From assembly GCF_040750395.1 (NCBI RefSeq), contig NZ_JBFLVD010000002.1:62001-126000 (forward strand): a stretch of DNA of 64,000 bases. The letters are read 5' to 3'. The translations under genes were made by a program, and so were the position numbers. Below, in pieces: positions 17,629-26,365 of the stretch (the first letter of the stretch is position 1; the number at the start of each line of letters is the position of its first letter). The notes under the pieces are model-generated. The model was not told the DNA's origin. It made no database searches and saw only the letters and a list, made by a program, of their open reading frames with translations. The DNA comes from Scandinavium sp002470465 (GTDB taxonomy: Bacteria > Pseudomonadota > Gammaproteobacteria > Enterobacterales > Enterobacteriaceae).

Positions 17629-18494
17629 CGACGAATAGGGATCAGGTATTCGCAGCGCAGCTGAATAGGCGGTTCCTGATCCATCACGTCTTTCTCCGGG
17701 AAGAAGCGTTCGATATCCTGACCCTTACGGCGCGTCAGACCGAGCATCGGCATGCATGTGCCATACACCGTCAGCACAAATTCCTGCAAGCTGCTTCCCA
17801 GCCCTTCATAGCTGAACATCACGTATTCACCGCCTTCCAGCGTCACCGGTTGGGCATCCTGCAAATGGCCGTCAGCCATGTCGGAAGTCAGCGCGGTGGT
17901 GTAGAACACTTCCTGTTCATCGTCTCGCTCAAGGCTTGGGCGGGGTTCATGCAGACCGTAAAGCGTCGGTGGAATTGATGGTGAATTGCCGAGGAACTCG
18001 CGCCAGAACTGGCCGCGCATTTGCTGGCGGAATGCTGAAATTTCTTCCAGCTTACAGGTATAGCTCTGGGTCACGCCGACCAGATGGGTTTCCGGCAGGG
18101 TGATGAACTCATATTTTGGCATCGTAAATTCACCCAGACGCAAGGGCGGACGCATGCCGTAGGAATTCCAGTCCGGCGAGCGACGATAGAGCGCTGGCGT
18201 CAAATTGAACTGCTTTTTGAACGCGCGGGTGAAGGTTTGCTGCGAGTCAAACCGGTATTGCAGGGCAATATCCAGAATCGGACGTGCGGTGAGGCGCAGG
18301 GCGACAGCTGATTTGGACAGACGACGGGCGCGAATGTAGGCGCCGATAGCGTGACCGGTAACGTCCTTAAACATTCTTTGCAGGTGCCACTTGGAATAGC
18401 CCGCTTTTGCCGCCACGTTATCCAGAGACAAAGGTTGGTCGAGATGCCCTTCAAGCCAACTAAGAAGATCGCGAATAATCCCAGCCTGATCCAT
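17625..18494 (-). CDS. rob: Rob, AraC/XylS-family stress regulator
   Basis: Rob activates the mar/sox/rob regulon (efflux pumps, solvent and antibiotic resistance) and is switched on by ligands such as bile salts. The 289-residue product has the AraC-type double helix-turn-helix at the N-terminus (about 8-106), including KWHLQRMFKDVTGH and ARRLSKSAVALRLT. A GyrI-like ligand-binding domain follows (about 125-289). That order, DNA binding first, is diagnostic of Rob compared with MarA and SoxS. Length equals that of E. coli Rob. Confidence 0.98.
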   Translation of the reverse strand: MDQAGIIRDLLSWLEGHLDQPLSLDNVAAKAGYSKWHLQRMFKDVTGHAIGAYIRARRLSKSAVALRLTARPILDIALQYRFDSQQTFTRAFKKQFNLTPALYRRSPDWNSYGMRPPLRLGEFTMPKYEFITLPETHLVGVTQSYTCKLEEISAFRQQMRGQFWREFLGNSPSIPPTLYGLHEPRPSLERDDEQEVFYTTALTSDMADGHLQDAQPVTLEGGEYVMFSYEGLGSSLQEFVLTVYGTCMPMLGLTRRKGQDIERFFPEKDVMDQEPPIQLRCEYLIPIRR

Positions 18495-18577
18495 ATAATG
18501 TCCTCATCCTTTCGCAAGTGCCTGTAACTAGGGTAGCGGATAGTAGCACTTTTTGATGTTTTAGCATTCGGTGTTTT

Positions 18578-18596
18578 TTTTGCTCAAAAGTGCGAT
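18578..18596 (-). promoter_or_regulatory. Candidate marbox upstream of rob
   Basis: On the rob strand, ATCGCACTTTTGAGCAAAA fits the marbox pattern AYnGCACnnWnnRYYAAAY (recalled from memory) with about two mismatches. It lies 84-102 bases before the rob start. MarA and SoxS are known to repress rob in E. coli, which fits. The same sequence forms one arm of an imperfect inverted repeat with GCACTTTTTGA at 18546-18556. Confidence 0.55.
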
Positions 18597-18701
18597 CAAA
18601 GATTCGAAACGAGGGTGATTTTTGTAAAGCTGTGATCTATAAACACTTTCTTCTTCATTCTCGAATAATGGCTTAATGGCACGTTCAGAAATGGTAACAA
18701 T

Positions 18702-19175
18702 ATGAAATACAAGCAATTAATTACGGGTTTCCTGCTCGCGCTGGCAGGAAGCGCGGCTCACGCGGAACAGATTGGCTCCGTCGATACGGTGTTCAAGATG
18801 ATCGGCCCGGATCACAAGATTGTCGTCGAGGCATTTGACGATCCGGACGTGCAGAATGTCACTTGCTATATCAGCCGGGCGAAAACGGGCGGTATTAAAG
18901 GCGGGCTGGGTTTGGCGGAAGATACCTCTGACGCGGCAATCTCCTGTCAGCAGGTTGGGCCGATTGAGCTCAGTGAGAAAATTAAGAAAGGTAAAACTGA
19001 AGGTGAAGTCGTCTTCCAGAAACGCACTTCGCTGGTGTTTAAGAAACTGCAGGTGGTGCGGTTCTATGATGCCAAACGGAACGCGCTGGTGTACCTGACC
19101 TACTCGGACAAAGTGGTTGACGGTTCACCGAAAAATGCCATCAGTGCGGTGCCAATCATGCCGTGGAATAAGTAA
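18702..19175 (+). CDS. creA: CreA, conserved periplasmic protein
   Basis: CreA is a 157-residue conserved protein of unknown function with a signal peptide (MKYKQLITGFLLALAGSAAHA, cleavage near 21/22) and a DUF-type CreA domain. Conserved segments here include DHKIVVEAFDDPDV, NVTCYISRAKTGG and ISCQQVGPIEL, with two Cys that may form a disulfide. In E. coli it heads the creABCD group. Here creB, creC and creD are missing and a terminator follows at once, so the gene is monocistronic. Confidence 0.95.
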   Translation: MKYKQLITGFLLALAGSAAHAEQIGSVDTVFKMIGPDHKIVVEAFDDPDVQNVTCYISRAKTGGIKGGLGLAEDTSDAAISCQQVGPIELSEKIKKGKTEGEVVFQKRTSLVFKKLQVVRFYDAKRNALVYLTYSDKVVDGSPKNAISAVPIMPWNK

Positions 19176-19184
19176 AGGGCGAAA

Positions 19185-19209
19185 AAAAACGGCGCCTGGC
19201 GCCGTTTTT
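19185..19209. terminator. Bidirectional terminator between creA and arcA
   Basis: A GC-rich palindrome CGGCGCCTGGCGCCG is flanked by A-run and T-run (AAAAA before, TTTTT after). It is therefore an intrinsic terminator on both strands, between two convergent genes. Confidence 0.9.
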
Positions 19210-19228
19210 CATCAACAATTCGGAACGA

Positions 19229-19945
19229 TTATTCCTGCAGCTCACCGCAGAAACGGTAACCTTCGCCGTGAATCGTGGCGATGATTTCCGGCGTATCCGG
19301 CGTGGATTCGAAGTGTTTACGGATGCGACGAATGGTCACGTCAACCGTACGGTCATGCGGCTTCAGCTCGCGGCCCGTCATTTTCTTCAGCAGTTCAGCG
19401 CGTGACTGGATCTTGCCCGGGTTTTCGCAGAAGTGCAGCATGGCGCGGAATTCACTGCGCGGCAGCTTGTACTGTTCGCCGTTAGGACTGATCAGCGAGC
19501 GGCTGTTAATATCCAGCTCCCACCCGTTGAACTTGTAGCTTTCCACGCTGCGACGCTCTTCGCTCACGGTACCGAGGTTCATGGTACGGGAGAGCAGATT
19601 ACGTGCACGAATGGTCAGTTCACGAGGGTTGAATGGCTTAGTGATATAATCGTCTGCGCCGATTTCCAGGCCGAGGATTTTATCGACTTCGTTGTCACGA
19701 CCGGTCAGGAACATCAGGGCGACGTTGGCTTGCTCACGCAGTTCACGCGCCAGCAGCAGGCCATTTTTGCCCGGCAAATTGATATCCATGATGACCAGGT
19801 TGACATCATTTTCAGACAGGATCTGATGCATTTCCGCGCCATCGGTGGCTTCGAACACATCGTAACCTTCTGCTTCGAAAATACTTTTTAACGTGTTGCG
19901 TGTTACCAACTCGTCTTCAACGATAAGAATGTGCGGGGTCTGCAT
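19229..19945 (-). CDS. arcA: ArcA, aerobic respiration response regulator
   Basis: ArcA is the OmpR-type response regulator of the ArcBA system, which represses respiratory genes when oxygen is low. The 238-residue product has a receiver domain (1-125) with phosphorylation site Asp54 in VIMDINLPG and Lys in DDYITKPFNP. The winged-helix DNA-binding domain (about 140-235) includes RTVDVTIRRIRKHFE and the GEGYRFCG hairpin. It is separated from creA by a shared terminator. The long upstream region contains an FNR-type site and the small gene yjjY. Confidence 0.99.
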   Translation of the reverse strand: MQTPHILIVEDELVTRNTLKSIFEAEGYDVFEATDGAEMHQILSENDVNLVIMDINLPGKNGLLLARELREQANVALMFLTGRDNEVDKILGLEIGADDYITKPFNPRELTIRARNLLSRTMNLGTVSEERRSVESYKFNGWELDINSRSLISPNGEQYKLPRSEFRAMLHFCENPGKIQSRAELLKKMTGRELKPHDRTVDVTIRRIRKHFESTPDTPEIIATIHGEGYRFCGELQE

Positions 19946-20041
19946 GTTTGCTACCTAAATTGCCAACTAAAATCGAAACAGGAAGTACAAAAGTCCCTGA
20001 CCCGCCTGCTGCATGTCGAAAATTAACATGCCAGGCATAAC

Positions 20042-20182
20042 ATGACTAAAGTACGTAATTGCGTTCTTGATGCACTTTCCATCAACGTCAACAACATCAT
20101 TAGCTTGGTCGTGGGTACTTTCCCTCTGAACCCGACAGTGTCAAAAACGGCTGTCATCCTAACCATTTTAACAGCAACATAA
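20042..20182 (+). CDS. yjjY: YjjY, conserved 46-residue protein in the arcA upstream region
   Basis: A 46-codon reading frame starts with MTKVRNCVLDALSIN and ends with TAVILTILTAT. I recall this sequence as essentially that of the E. coli yjjY product, in the same place between arcA and yjtD and divergent from arcA. The function is unknown; it is short, mostly hydrophobic and may be membrane associated. It overlaps the arcA 5' untranslated/promoter region on the other strand, so some conservation may reflect arcA control rather than the peptide. No strong ribosome site is obvious. Confidence 0.7.
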   Translation: MTKVRNCVLDALSINVNNIISLVVGTFPLNPTVSKTAVILTILTAT

Positions 20183-20223
20183 CAGGCTCAGAGATGGCTG
20201 ACACCCAATAAAACTACGCTTCG

Positions 20224-20237
20224 TTGACATATATCAA
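20224..20237. promoter_or_regulatory. FNR-type site upstream of arcA
   Basis: TTGACATATATCAA matches the FNR consensus TTGAT-N4-ATCAA at nine of ten defined positions. It lies about 280 bases before the arcA start. arcA is known to be activated by FNR under anaerobic conditions in E. coli. Confidence 0.65.
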
Positions 20238-20581
20238 GTTCAATTGTAGCACGTTAACAGTCTTGTGAAATCCTCGCATCTAAATGCTAGCGTTTGTCAC
20301 AAAATTTCAACAACTCAATTGATTGCAATCATAAACTGATTAGCAGAATGAATCCAAAAGAGGAGTGGTAACCTGGATTCAAATACCCTGACAGAACATG
20401 ATGATATATAGCTTCTGTTAACATATGCCCTCAGAGGATTCTCAAGTAATAGTTTAGTCTTATTGATATGTTATGAAACACCATTTCGGCGTTTTTTGTT
20501 GCAACTAAGTAAATTCGCGGCGCGCAATATGATGATGTGCATCACATTGTGGTCGTTACAGAGTAAAAAAGAGAAGATTAC

Positions 20582-21268
20582 ATGCGCTTATCAATTGTGC
20601 TGGTTTCGCCAGCAAGAGCCGAAAATATCGGTGCGGCAGCCCGGGCTATGAAAACCATGGGCTTTACGGAGATGCGAATCGTCGACAGTGAGGCGCACCT
20701 TGAACCTGCGGCACAATGGGTGGCTCATGGCTCCGGTGATATCCTCGATAACATCAAAACCTTCCCGACGCTGGCCGATGCTTTGCACGACGTTGATTTC
20801 ACCGTCGCAACCACGGCCCGCAGCCGTGCCCGGTTCCATTATTACGCGACGCCGCAGGAACTGGTGCCTATCCTTCAGGAAAAGTCACAGTGGATGGGCC
20901 ATGCCGCGCTGGTGTTTGGCCGTGAAGACTCCGGGTTAACCAACGACGAACTGGCTCTCGCAGATATACTCACCGGTGTGCCGATGGTGGCTGATTATCC
21001 GTCGCTGAACCTGGGGCAGGCCGTGATGGTCTTCTGCTATCAGCTTTCGGCGCTTACCCAAATGCCCGCTGCGCCCGTGCCAGAAAATAATGAAAACCAG
21101 CTGCAGGCTTTGCGGCTCAGAGTAATGGCGTTGCTCTCAAAACTTCAGGTTGCTGATGACATGAAGCTTGCCGACTGGTTACAGCAGCGTCTTGGCCTGC
21201 TTGGCCAACGTGACACAGCTATGCTGCACCGTTTGCTGCACGATATCGAAAAAAATATCGCCGACTAA
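20582..21268 (+). CDS. yjtD: YjtD, SPOUT-class TrmH/TrmJ-like RNA methyltransferase
   Basis: The 228-residue protein belongs to the SpoU/TrmH (SPOUT) methyltransferases and resembles TrmJ/LasT. Motif 1 is the N-terminal IVLVSPARAENIGAAARAMK. The SAM-binding knot is formed by LVFGREDSGLTNDEL (about residues 113-127) and the PSLNLGQAVMVFCYQL stretch (about 139-156). Its exact RNA target is not established in the literature I recall. A C-terminal helical tail (about 165-228) follows the knot. It stands alone, 208 bases before thrL. A weak CRP-like sequence (TGATGTGCATCACA, near 20530-20545) lies upstream. Confidence 0.9.
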   Translation: MRLSIVLVSPARAENIGAAARAMKTMGFTEMRIVDSEAHLEPAAQWVAHGSGDILDNIKTFPTLADALHDVDFTVATTARSRARFHYYATPQELVPILQEKSQWMGHAALVFGREDSGLTNDELALADILTGVPMVADYPSLNLGQAVMVFCYQLSALTQMPAAPVPENNENQLQALRLRVMALLSKLQVADDMKLADWLQQRLGLLGQRDTAMLHRLLHDIEKNIAD

Positions 21269-21476
21269 CGTGCTGCCGTAAGTTTTTCTTATGGATATAT
21301 CTGCTGTCTCCTGGATTGCTGCCAGAGAATGTGAGGGATTAACAGCGCTTAAGGGGCGAAGCCTGATTGGGTGACAAAACGTGACGAATGTAAAAATTCG
21401 TTGACTTAACCAGGCCAATCCTTTAACCAATATAGGCAGACGACAGACAAGTAAAATAACAGAGCACACAACATCC

Positions 21477-21545
21477 ATGATTCGCATCAGCCGCATGACA
21501 ACCATTATTACCACCACCATTACCACAGGTATCGGTGCGGGCTGA
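21477..21545 (+). CDS. thrL: thr operon leader peptide
   Basis: The 22-codon frame MIRISRMTTIITTTITTGIG plus AG is full of Thr and Ile codons, the control codons of thr attenuation. It sits just before the attenuator hairpin. Ribosome stalling at these codons under Thr or Ile shortage would stop the terminator from forming. Compared with the E. coli leader (21 residues, from memory) it has a different start (MIRISRM) but the same ending, GAG. Confidence 0.93.
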   Translation: MIRISRMTTIITTTITTGIGAG

Positions 21546-21562
21546 CGCGTACAGGAAAAACA

Positions 21563-21600
21563 GAAAAAAGCCCGCACCTGAACAGTGCGGGCTTTTTTTT
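21563..21600 (+). terminator. thr operon attenuator
   Basis: An A-run, the stem GCCCGCAC / GTGCGGGC (21570-21577 with 21585-21592) and eight T form an intrinsic terminator 25 bases before thrA. It follows thrL directly, as in the classical attenuator. Confidence 0.95.
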
Positions 21601-21624
21601 CGACCAAAGATCAAGGGGTAAACC

Positions 21625-24087
21625 ATGCGAGTCTTGAAGTTCGGCGGTACATCAGTGGCAAATGCAGAACGCTTTCTGCGCGTTGCCGATATTCTGGAAA
21701 GTAATGCCAGGCAGGGGCAGGTGGCTACCGTGCTTTCTGCCCCGGCCAAAATCACCAACCATCTGGTCGCGATGATTGAAAAAACCATTGGCGGTCAGGA
21801 TGCCCTCCCGAATATTGCTGATGGTGAACGTATTTTTGCTGACCTGCTTCAGGGGCTGGCCGATCTCCAGCCCGGTTTTCCTCATGCCCAGCTCAAAGGT
21901 TTTGTTGAGCAGGAGTTTGCCCAGATCAAACATGTGCTGCACGGCGTGAGCCTTCTGGGCCAGTGTCCTGATGGCGTCAACGCCGCGCTGATTTGCCGCG
22001 GTGAGAAGCTGTCCATCGCCATTATGGCAGGCCTGCTCGAAGCGCGCGGACACAAAGTCAGCGTGATTGACCCGGTCGAAAAACTGCTTGCCGTCGGTCA
22101 CTATCTTGAATCCACTGTCGATATTACGGAATCCACCCGTCGCATTGCAGCGAGCCAGATCCCGGCAGATCATATGATTCTGATGGCGGGCTTTACCGCC
22201 GGGAACGACAAAGGCGAGCTGGTGGTGCTGGGCCGTAACGGGTCTGATTACTCTGCTGCCGTGCTCGCGGCCTGTTTGCGTGCGGACTGCTGTGAAATCT
22301 GGACCGACGTGGACGGTGTATACACCTGCGACCCGCGCCAGGTGCCGGACGCGCGCTTGCTGAAATCCATGTCCTATCAGGAAGCAATGGAGCTTTCCTA
22401 CTTCGGCGCAAAGGTGCTGCACCCCCGCACGATCGCGCCCATCGCTCAGTTCCAGATCCCTTGTCTGATTAAAAATACCGGCAATCCACAGGCGCCGGGC
22501 ACGCTTATCGGCGCCAGCCACAACGAAGACGGTCTGGCGGTGAAGGGCATTTCTAACCTGAACAATATGGCGATGTTCAACGTCTCAGGCCCGGGCATGA
22601 AGGGAATGGTTGGCATGGCGGCCCGCGTCTTTGCCACCATGTCTCGCGCCGGGATTTCTGTCGTGCTGATTACCCAGTCTTCTTCTGAATACAGCATCAG
22701 CTTCTGCGTGCCGCAAAGCGACAGCGGACGCGCAAAGCGGGCTATGGAAGATGAGTTTTATCTCGAACTGAAAGAAGGGTTGCTGGAACCGCTGTCCATC
22801 ATGGAGCGTCTGGCGATTGTCTCCGTTGTCGGCGATGGTATGCGCACTCTGCGCGGCATTTCGGCGAAATTCTTTGCGGCACTGGCTCGCGCTAACATCA
22901 ACATTGTGGCCATTGCTCAGGGCTCTTCAGAGCGTTCCATTTCCGTTGTGGTAAACAACGATGATGCCGTTACCGGTGTACGCGTTGTTCACCAGATGCT
23001 GTTCAACACCGATCAGGTCATTGAAGTGTTCGTGATTGGCGTCGGCGGCGTCGGCGGTGCGTTGTTGGAGCAGCTGAAGCGCCAGCAGGGCTGGCTCAAG
23101 AATAAGCACATCGACCTGCGCGTGTGCGGCGTGGCTAACTCCCGCGCGTTGCTGACCAACGTCCACGGCCTGAATCTGGAGGAGTGGAAAAGCGAGCTGG
23201 CAGAAGCCAAAGAGCCGTTTAATCTGGGCCGGTTGATTCGCCTGGTGAAAGAGTATCACCTGCTGAACCCGGTGATTGTTGACTGTACCTCCAGCCAGGC
23301 CGTGGCCGATCAGTACGCTGATTTCCTGCGCGAAGGCTTCCACGTCGTAACGCCAAATAAAAAGGCGAATACCTCGTCGATGAACTACTATCACGAGCTG
23401 CGTCAGGCGGCGGCGGGGTCGCGCCGTAAATTCCTGTATGACACCAACGTTGGCGCAGGCTTACCGGTCATTGAGAATCTGCAAAACCTGCTGAACGCGG
23501 GCGACGAGTTGCAAAAATTCTCCGGCATTCTCTCCGGCTCCCTTTCGTTTATTTTCGGTAAGCTTGACGAAGGCATGAGCCTTTCACAGGCGACGACAAT
23601 GGCGCGTGAGATGGGTTATACCGAGCCAGACCCGCGGGACGATCTGTCCGGCATGGACGTGGCGCGTAAGCTGTTGATTCTGGCCCGTGAAACAGGCCGC
23701 CATCTTGAACTAAGCGACATCGTTGTGGAATCCGTTCTGCCGGAAAGCTTCGATGACAGCGGCGATACCGACAGCTTTATGGCGCGCCTGCCGCAGCTCG
23801 ACGATGAGTTTGCCGCGCGCATTGCCAAAGCTCGTGATGAGGGTAAAGTGCTGCGCTACGTCGGCAATATTGAGGACGATGGCGTGTGCCGGGTGAAAAT
23901 TACCGAAGTGGACGGCAACGATCCCCTGTATAAAGTGAAAAACGGCGAGAACGCGCTGGCGTTTTACAGCCACTATTATCAGCCGTTGCCTCTCGTGCTG
24001 CGCGGTTACGGTGCGGGTAACGACGTGACTGCTGCCGGGGTCTTCGCTGACCTGTTACGCACCTTATCCTGGAAGTTAGGAGTTTAA
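21625..24087 (+). CDS. thrA: ThrA, bifunctional aspartokinase I / homoserine dehydrogenase I
   Basis: ThrA catalyses the first and third steps from aspartate to threonine and is feedback-inhibited by threonine. At 820 residues it equals the E. coli enzyme. The N-terminal aspartokinase (about 1-250) starts with VLKFGGTSVANAERF and contains the GRNGSDYSAA substrate motif. Tandem ACT regulatory segments follow (about 315-460). The C-terminal homoserine dehydrogenase (about 465-820) has the NAD(P) motif IGVGGVGGAL and the catalytic-region segment GSLSFIFGKLDEG. It is the first structural gene after the attenuator and is followed by thrB after one base. Confidence 0.99.
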   Translation: MRVLKFGGTSVANAERFLRVADILESNARQGQVATVLSAPAKITNHLVAMIEKTIGGQDALPNIADGERIFADLLQGLADLQPGFPHAQLKGFVEQEFAQIKHVLHGVSLLGQCPDGVNAALICRGEKLSIAIMAGLLEARGHKVSVIDPVEKLLAVGHYLESTVDITESTRRIAASQIPADHMILMAGFTAGNDKGELVVLGRNGSDYSAAVLAACLRADCCEIWTDVDGVYTCDPRQVPDARLLKSMSYQEAMELSYFGAKVLHPRTIAPIAQFQIPCLIKNTGNPQAPGTLIGASHNEDGLAVKGISNLNNMAMFNVSGPGMKGMVGMAARVFATMSRAGISVVLITQSSSEYSISFCVPQSDSGRAKRAMEDEFYLELKEGLLEPLSIMERLAIVSVVGDGMRTLRGISAKFFAALARANINIVAIAQGSSERSISVVVNNDDAVTGVRVVHQMLFNTDQVIEVFVIGVGGVGGALLEQLKRQQGWLKNKHIDLRVCGVANSRALLTNVHGLNLEEWKSELAEAKEPFNLGRLIRLVKEYHLLNPVIVDCTSSQAVADQYADFLREGFHVVTPNKKANTSSMNYYHELRQAAAGSRRKFLYDTNVGAGLPVIENLQNLLNAGDELQKFSGILSGSLSFIFGKLDEGMSLSQATTMAREMGYTEPDPRDDLSGMDVARKLLILARETGRHLELSDIVVESVLPESFDDSGDTDSFMARLPQLDDEFAARIAKARDEGKVLRYVGNIEDDGVCRVKITEVDGNDPLYKVKNGENALAFYSHYYQPLPLVLRGYGAGNDVTAAGVFADLLRTLSWKLGV

Positions 24088-24088
24088 G

Positions 24089-25018
24089 ATGGTGAAAGTC
24101 TATGCCCCGGCCTCCAGCGCCAATATGAGCGTGGGGTTTGATGTGCTGGGTGCGGCGGTAACGCCGGTGGATGGCACGCTGCTTGGTGACAATGTGGAAG
24201 TGGTGGCCGCAGATGCCTTCAGCCTGAAGAACATCGGCCATTTTGCCAGCAAGCTGCCGGTTGAACCGCGGGAAAACATTGTTTATCAATGCTGGGAGCG
24301 CTTTTGTCAGGAAATTGGCAAAACCGTGCCCGTTGCGATGACGCTCGAAAAGAATATGCCGATCGGCTCTGGCCTCGGCTCCAGCGCCTGCTCGGTGGTT
24401 GCCGCGCTGGTGGCAATGAACGAATATTGCGGCAAGCCGCTTAACGATCACAAAATGCTTGCGCTGATGGGCGAGCTGGAAGGGCGCATTTCCGGCAGCG
24501 TGCATTACGATAACGTCGCGCCGTGCTTCCTTGGCGGCATTCAGCTCATGCTTGAGGAAAGCGGCATTATCAGCCAGCAAATTCCGGCCTTTGACGAGTG
24601 GCTGTGGGTGCTTGCCTATCCGGGAATCAAAGTCTCAACGGCGGAAGCTCGTGCGATTCTACCGGCGCAATACCGTCGTCAGGACTGTATCGCCCACGGT
24701 CGCCATCTGGCTGGATTTATTCATGCCTGTTACAGCCGCCAGCCGGCGCTGGCAGCGAAACTGATGAAAGATGTTATCGCTGAGCCGTACCGCACCAAAC
24801 TGCTGCCGGGCTTCGGCGAGGCGCGCCAGGCGGTGGCGGAAATTGGCGCTCTGGCGAGCGGCATTTCGGGATCGGGGCCAACGATGTTCGCGCTGTGCGA
24901 CAACCCGGCCACCGCCCAACGAGTCGCAGACTGGCTCAGTAAACACTATCTGCAAAATCAGGAAGGCTTCGTTCATATTTGTCGGCTGGATACAGCGGGC
25001 GCACGCGTAGTGGGATAA
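24089..25018 (+). CDS. thrB: ThrB, homoserine kinase
   Basis: ThrB phosphorylates homoserine with ATP. The 309-residue GHMP-family kinase shows VYAPASSANMSVGFDVLG at the N-terminus, the phosphate-binding loop PIGSGLGSSACS (about 91-102) and the GISGSGPTMFAL motif near residue 260. It is the second gene of thrABC, nearly touching thrA, with three bases between its stop and thrC. Confidence 0.99.
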   Translation: MVKVYAPASSANMSVGFDVLGAAVTPVDGTLLGDNVEVVAADAFSLKNIGHFASKLPVEPRENIVYQCWERFCQEIGKTVPVAMTLEKNMPIGSGLGSSACSVVAALVAMNEYCGKPLNDHKMLALMGELEGRISGSVHYDNVAPCFLGGIQLMLEESGIISQQIPAFDEWLWVLAYPGIKVSTAEARAILPAQYRRQDCIAHGRHLAGFIHACYSRQPALAAKLMKDVIAEPYRTKLLPGFGEARQAVAEIGALASGISGSGPTMFALCDNPATAQRVADWLSKHYLQNQEGFVHICRLDTAGARVVG

Positions 25019-25021
25019 CCG

Positions 25022-26308
25022 ATGAAACTGTATAACTTAAAAGATCATAACGAACAGGTCAGCTTCGCGCAGGCCGTGACGCAAGGGCTGGGTAAAAATC
25101 AGGGCCTGTTCTTTCCGCACGATTTGCCAGAATTCAGCCTGACTGAAGTTGATGAGATGCTGAAGCTGGATTTCGTTTCCCGCAGCGCCAAAATTCTGTC
25201 GGCGTTTATCGGCGATGAAATTCCGCAGAGTGAGCTGGAAGCCCGCGTGCGTGCGGCGTTTGCCTTCCCGGCTCCGGTGAAAAAGGTGCAGGAAGATGTC
25301 GGCTGCCTGGAGCTGTTCCACGGCCCGACGCTGGCGTTTAAAGATTTCGGCGGCCGCTTTATGGCGCAAATGCTGACGCACATCAGCGGCGAAAAGCCTG
25401 TCACAATTCTGACGGCTACCTCCGGTGATACCGGCGCGGCGGTTGCTCATGCGTTTTACGGCCTGAAAAACGTGCGCGTTGTGATCCTCTACCCGAACGG
25501 CAAAATCAGCCCGTTGCAGGAAAAGCTGTTCTGTACGCTCGGCGGCAACATTGAAACCGTAGCGATTGACGGCGATTTCGATGCCTGCCAGGCGCTGGTC
25601 AAGCAGGCCTTCGACGACGAAGAGCTGAAAGCTGAGCTGGGCCTGAACTCCGCTAACTCGATTAATATTAGCCGTCTGCTGGCGCAGATTTGCTACTATT
25701 TCGAAGCCGTTGCGCAGCTGCCGCAGGAAGCCCGTAATCAGCTGGTGATTTCCGTCCCCAGCGGAAACTTTGGCGATTTGACGGCGGGCCTGCTGGCAAA
25801 ATCGCTGGGTCTGCCGGTGAAACGCTTTATTGCCGCCACCAACGCCAACGACACCGTGCCGCGTTTCCTTCAGGAAGGCAGCTGGAAGCCGAAGGCTACT
25901 CAGGCAACGCTATCCAACGCCATGGACGTCAGCCAGCCAAACAACTGGCCGCGAGTGGAAGAATTGTTCCGTCGTAAAGTGTGGCGCCTGAGCGAACTTG
26001 GCTATGCGGCGGTGGATGATGAAACCACCAAAGCGACGATGCGCGAACTGCAAGACGAAGGCTATATTTCTGAGCCACACGCAGCCATTGCTTACCGCGC
26101 GCTGCGTGACCAGCTGAACCCAGGCGAATATGGCCTGTTCCTCGGTACCGCACACCCGGCTAAGTTCATCGAGAGCGTAGAGGCGATCCTGGATACCAAA
26201 CTGCCATTGCCAAAAGCGCTGGCGGATCGCGCAGATCTGCCGCTGCTCTCTCATCATCTGCCAGCCGACTTTGCGGCGTTGCGTAAGCTGATGATGGAAA
26301 AAGCGTAA
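25022..26308 (+). CDS. thrC: ThrC, threonine synthase
   Basis: ThrC converts O-phosphohomoserine to threonine with pyridoxal phosphate. The 428-residue product shows the PLP lysine in HGPTLAFKDFGGRF (Lys near 107), the phosphate-binding TATSGDTGAAVAHAF segment and SVPSGNFGDLTAGL. Its length equals that of the E. coli enzyme. It closes the thr operon and is followed by an intrinsic terminator. Confidence 0.99.
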   Translation: MKLYNLKDHNEQVSFAQAVTQGLGKNQGLFFPHDLPEFSLTEVDEMLKLDFVSRSAKILSAFIGDEIPQSELEARVRAAFAFPAPVKKVQEDVGCLELFHGPTLAFKDFGGRFMAQMLTHISGEKPVTILTATSGDTGAAVAHAFYGLKNVRVVILYPNGKISPLQEKLFCTLGGNIETVAIDGDFDACQALVKQAFDDEELKAELGLNSANSINISRLLAQICYYFEAVAQLPQEARNQLVISVPSGNFGDLTAGLLAKSLGLPVKRFIAATNANDTVPRFLQEGSWKPKATQATLSNAMDVSQPNNWPRVEELFRRKVWRLSELGYAAVDDETTKATMRELQDEGYISEPHAAIAYRALRDQLNPGEYGLFLGTAHPAKFIESVEAILDTKLPLPKALADRADLPLLSHHLPADFAALRKLMMEKA

Positions 26309-26331
26309 CGTTCGTTTCAGGGCTCAAAAGA

Positions 26332-26365
26332 AACCGGGTTAGCCTCGCGCGACCCCGGTTTTTTT
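26332..26365 (+). terminator. thr operon terminator
   Basis: The stem AACCGGG (26332-26338) / CCCGGTT (26354-26360) is followed by further T residues, 24 bases after the thrC stop. Confidence 0.85.

Noticed and set aside
20527..20545. CRP-like site before yjtD
   Set aside because: Only one half (TCACA) is good and the other half matches three of five positions. It is too weak for a feature call.
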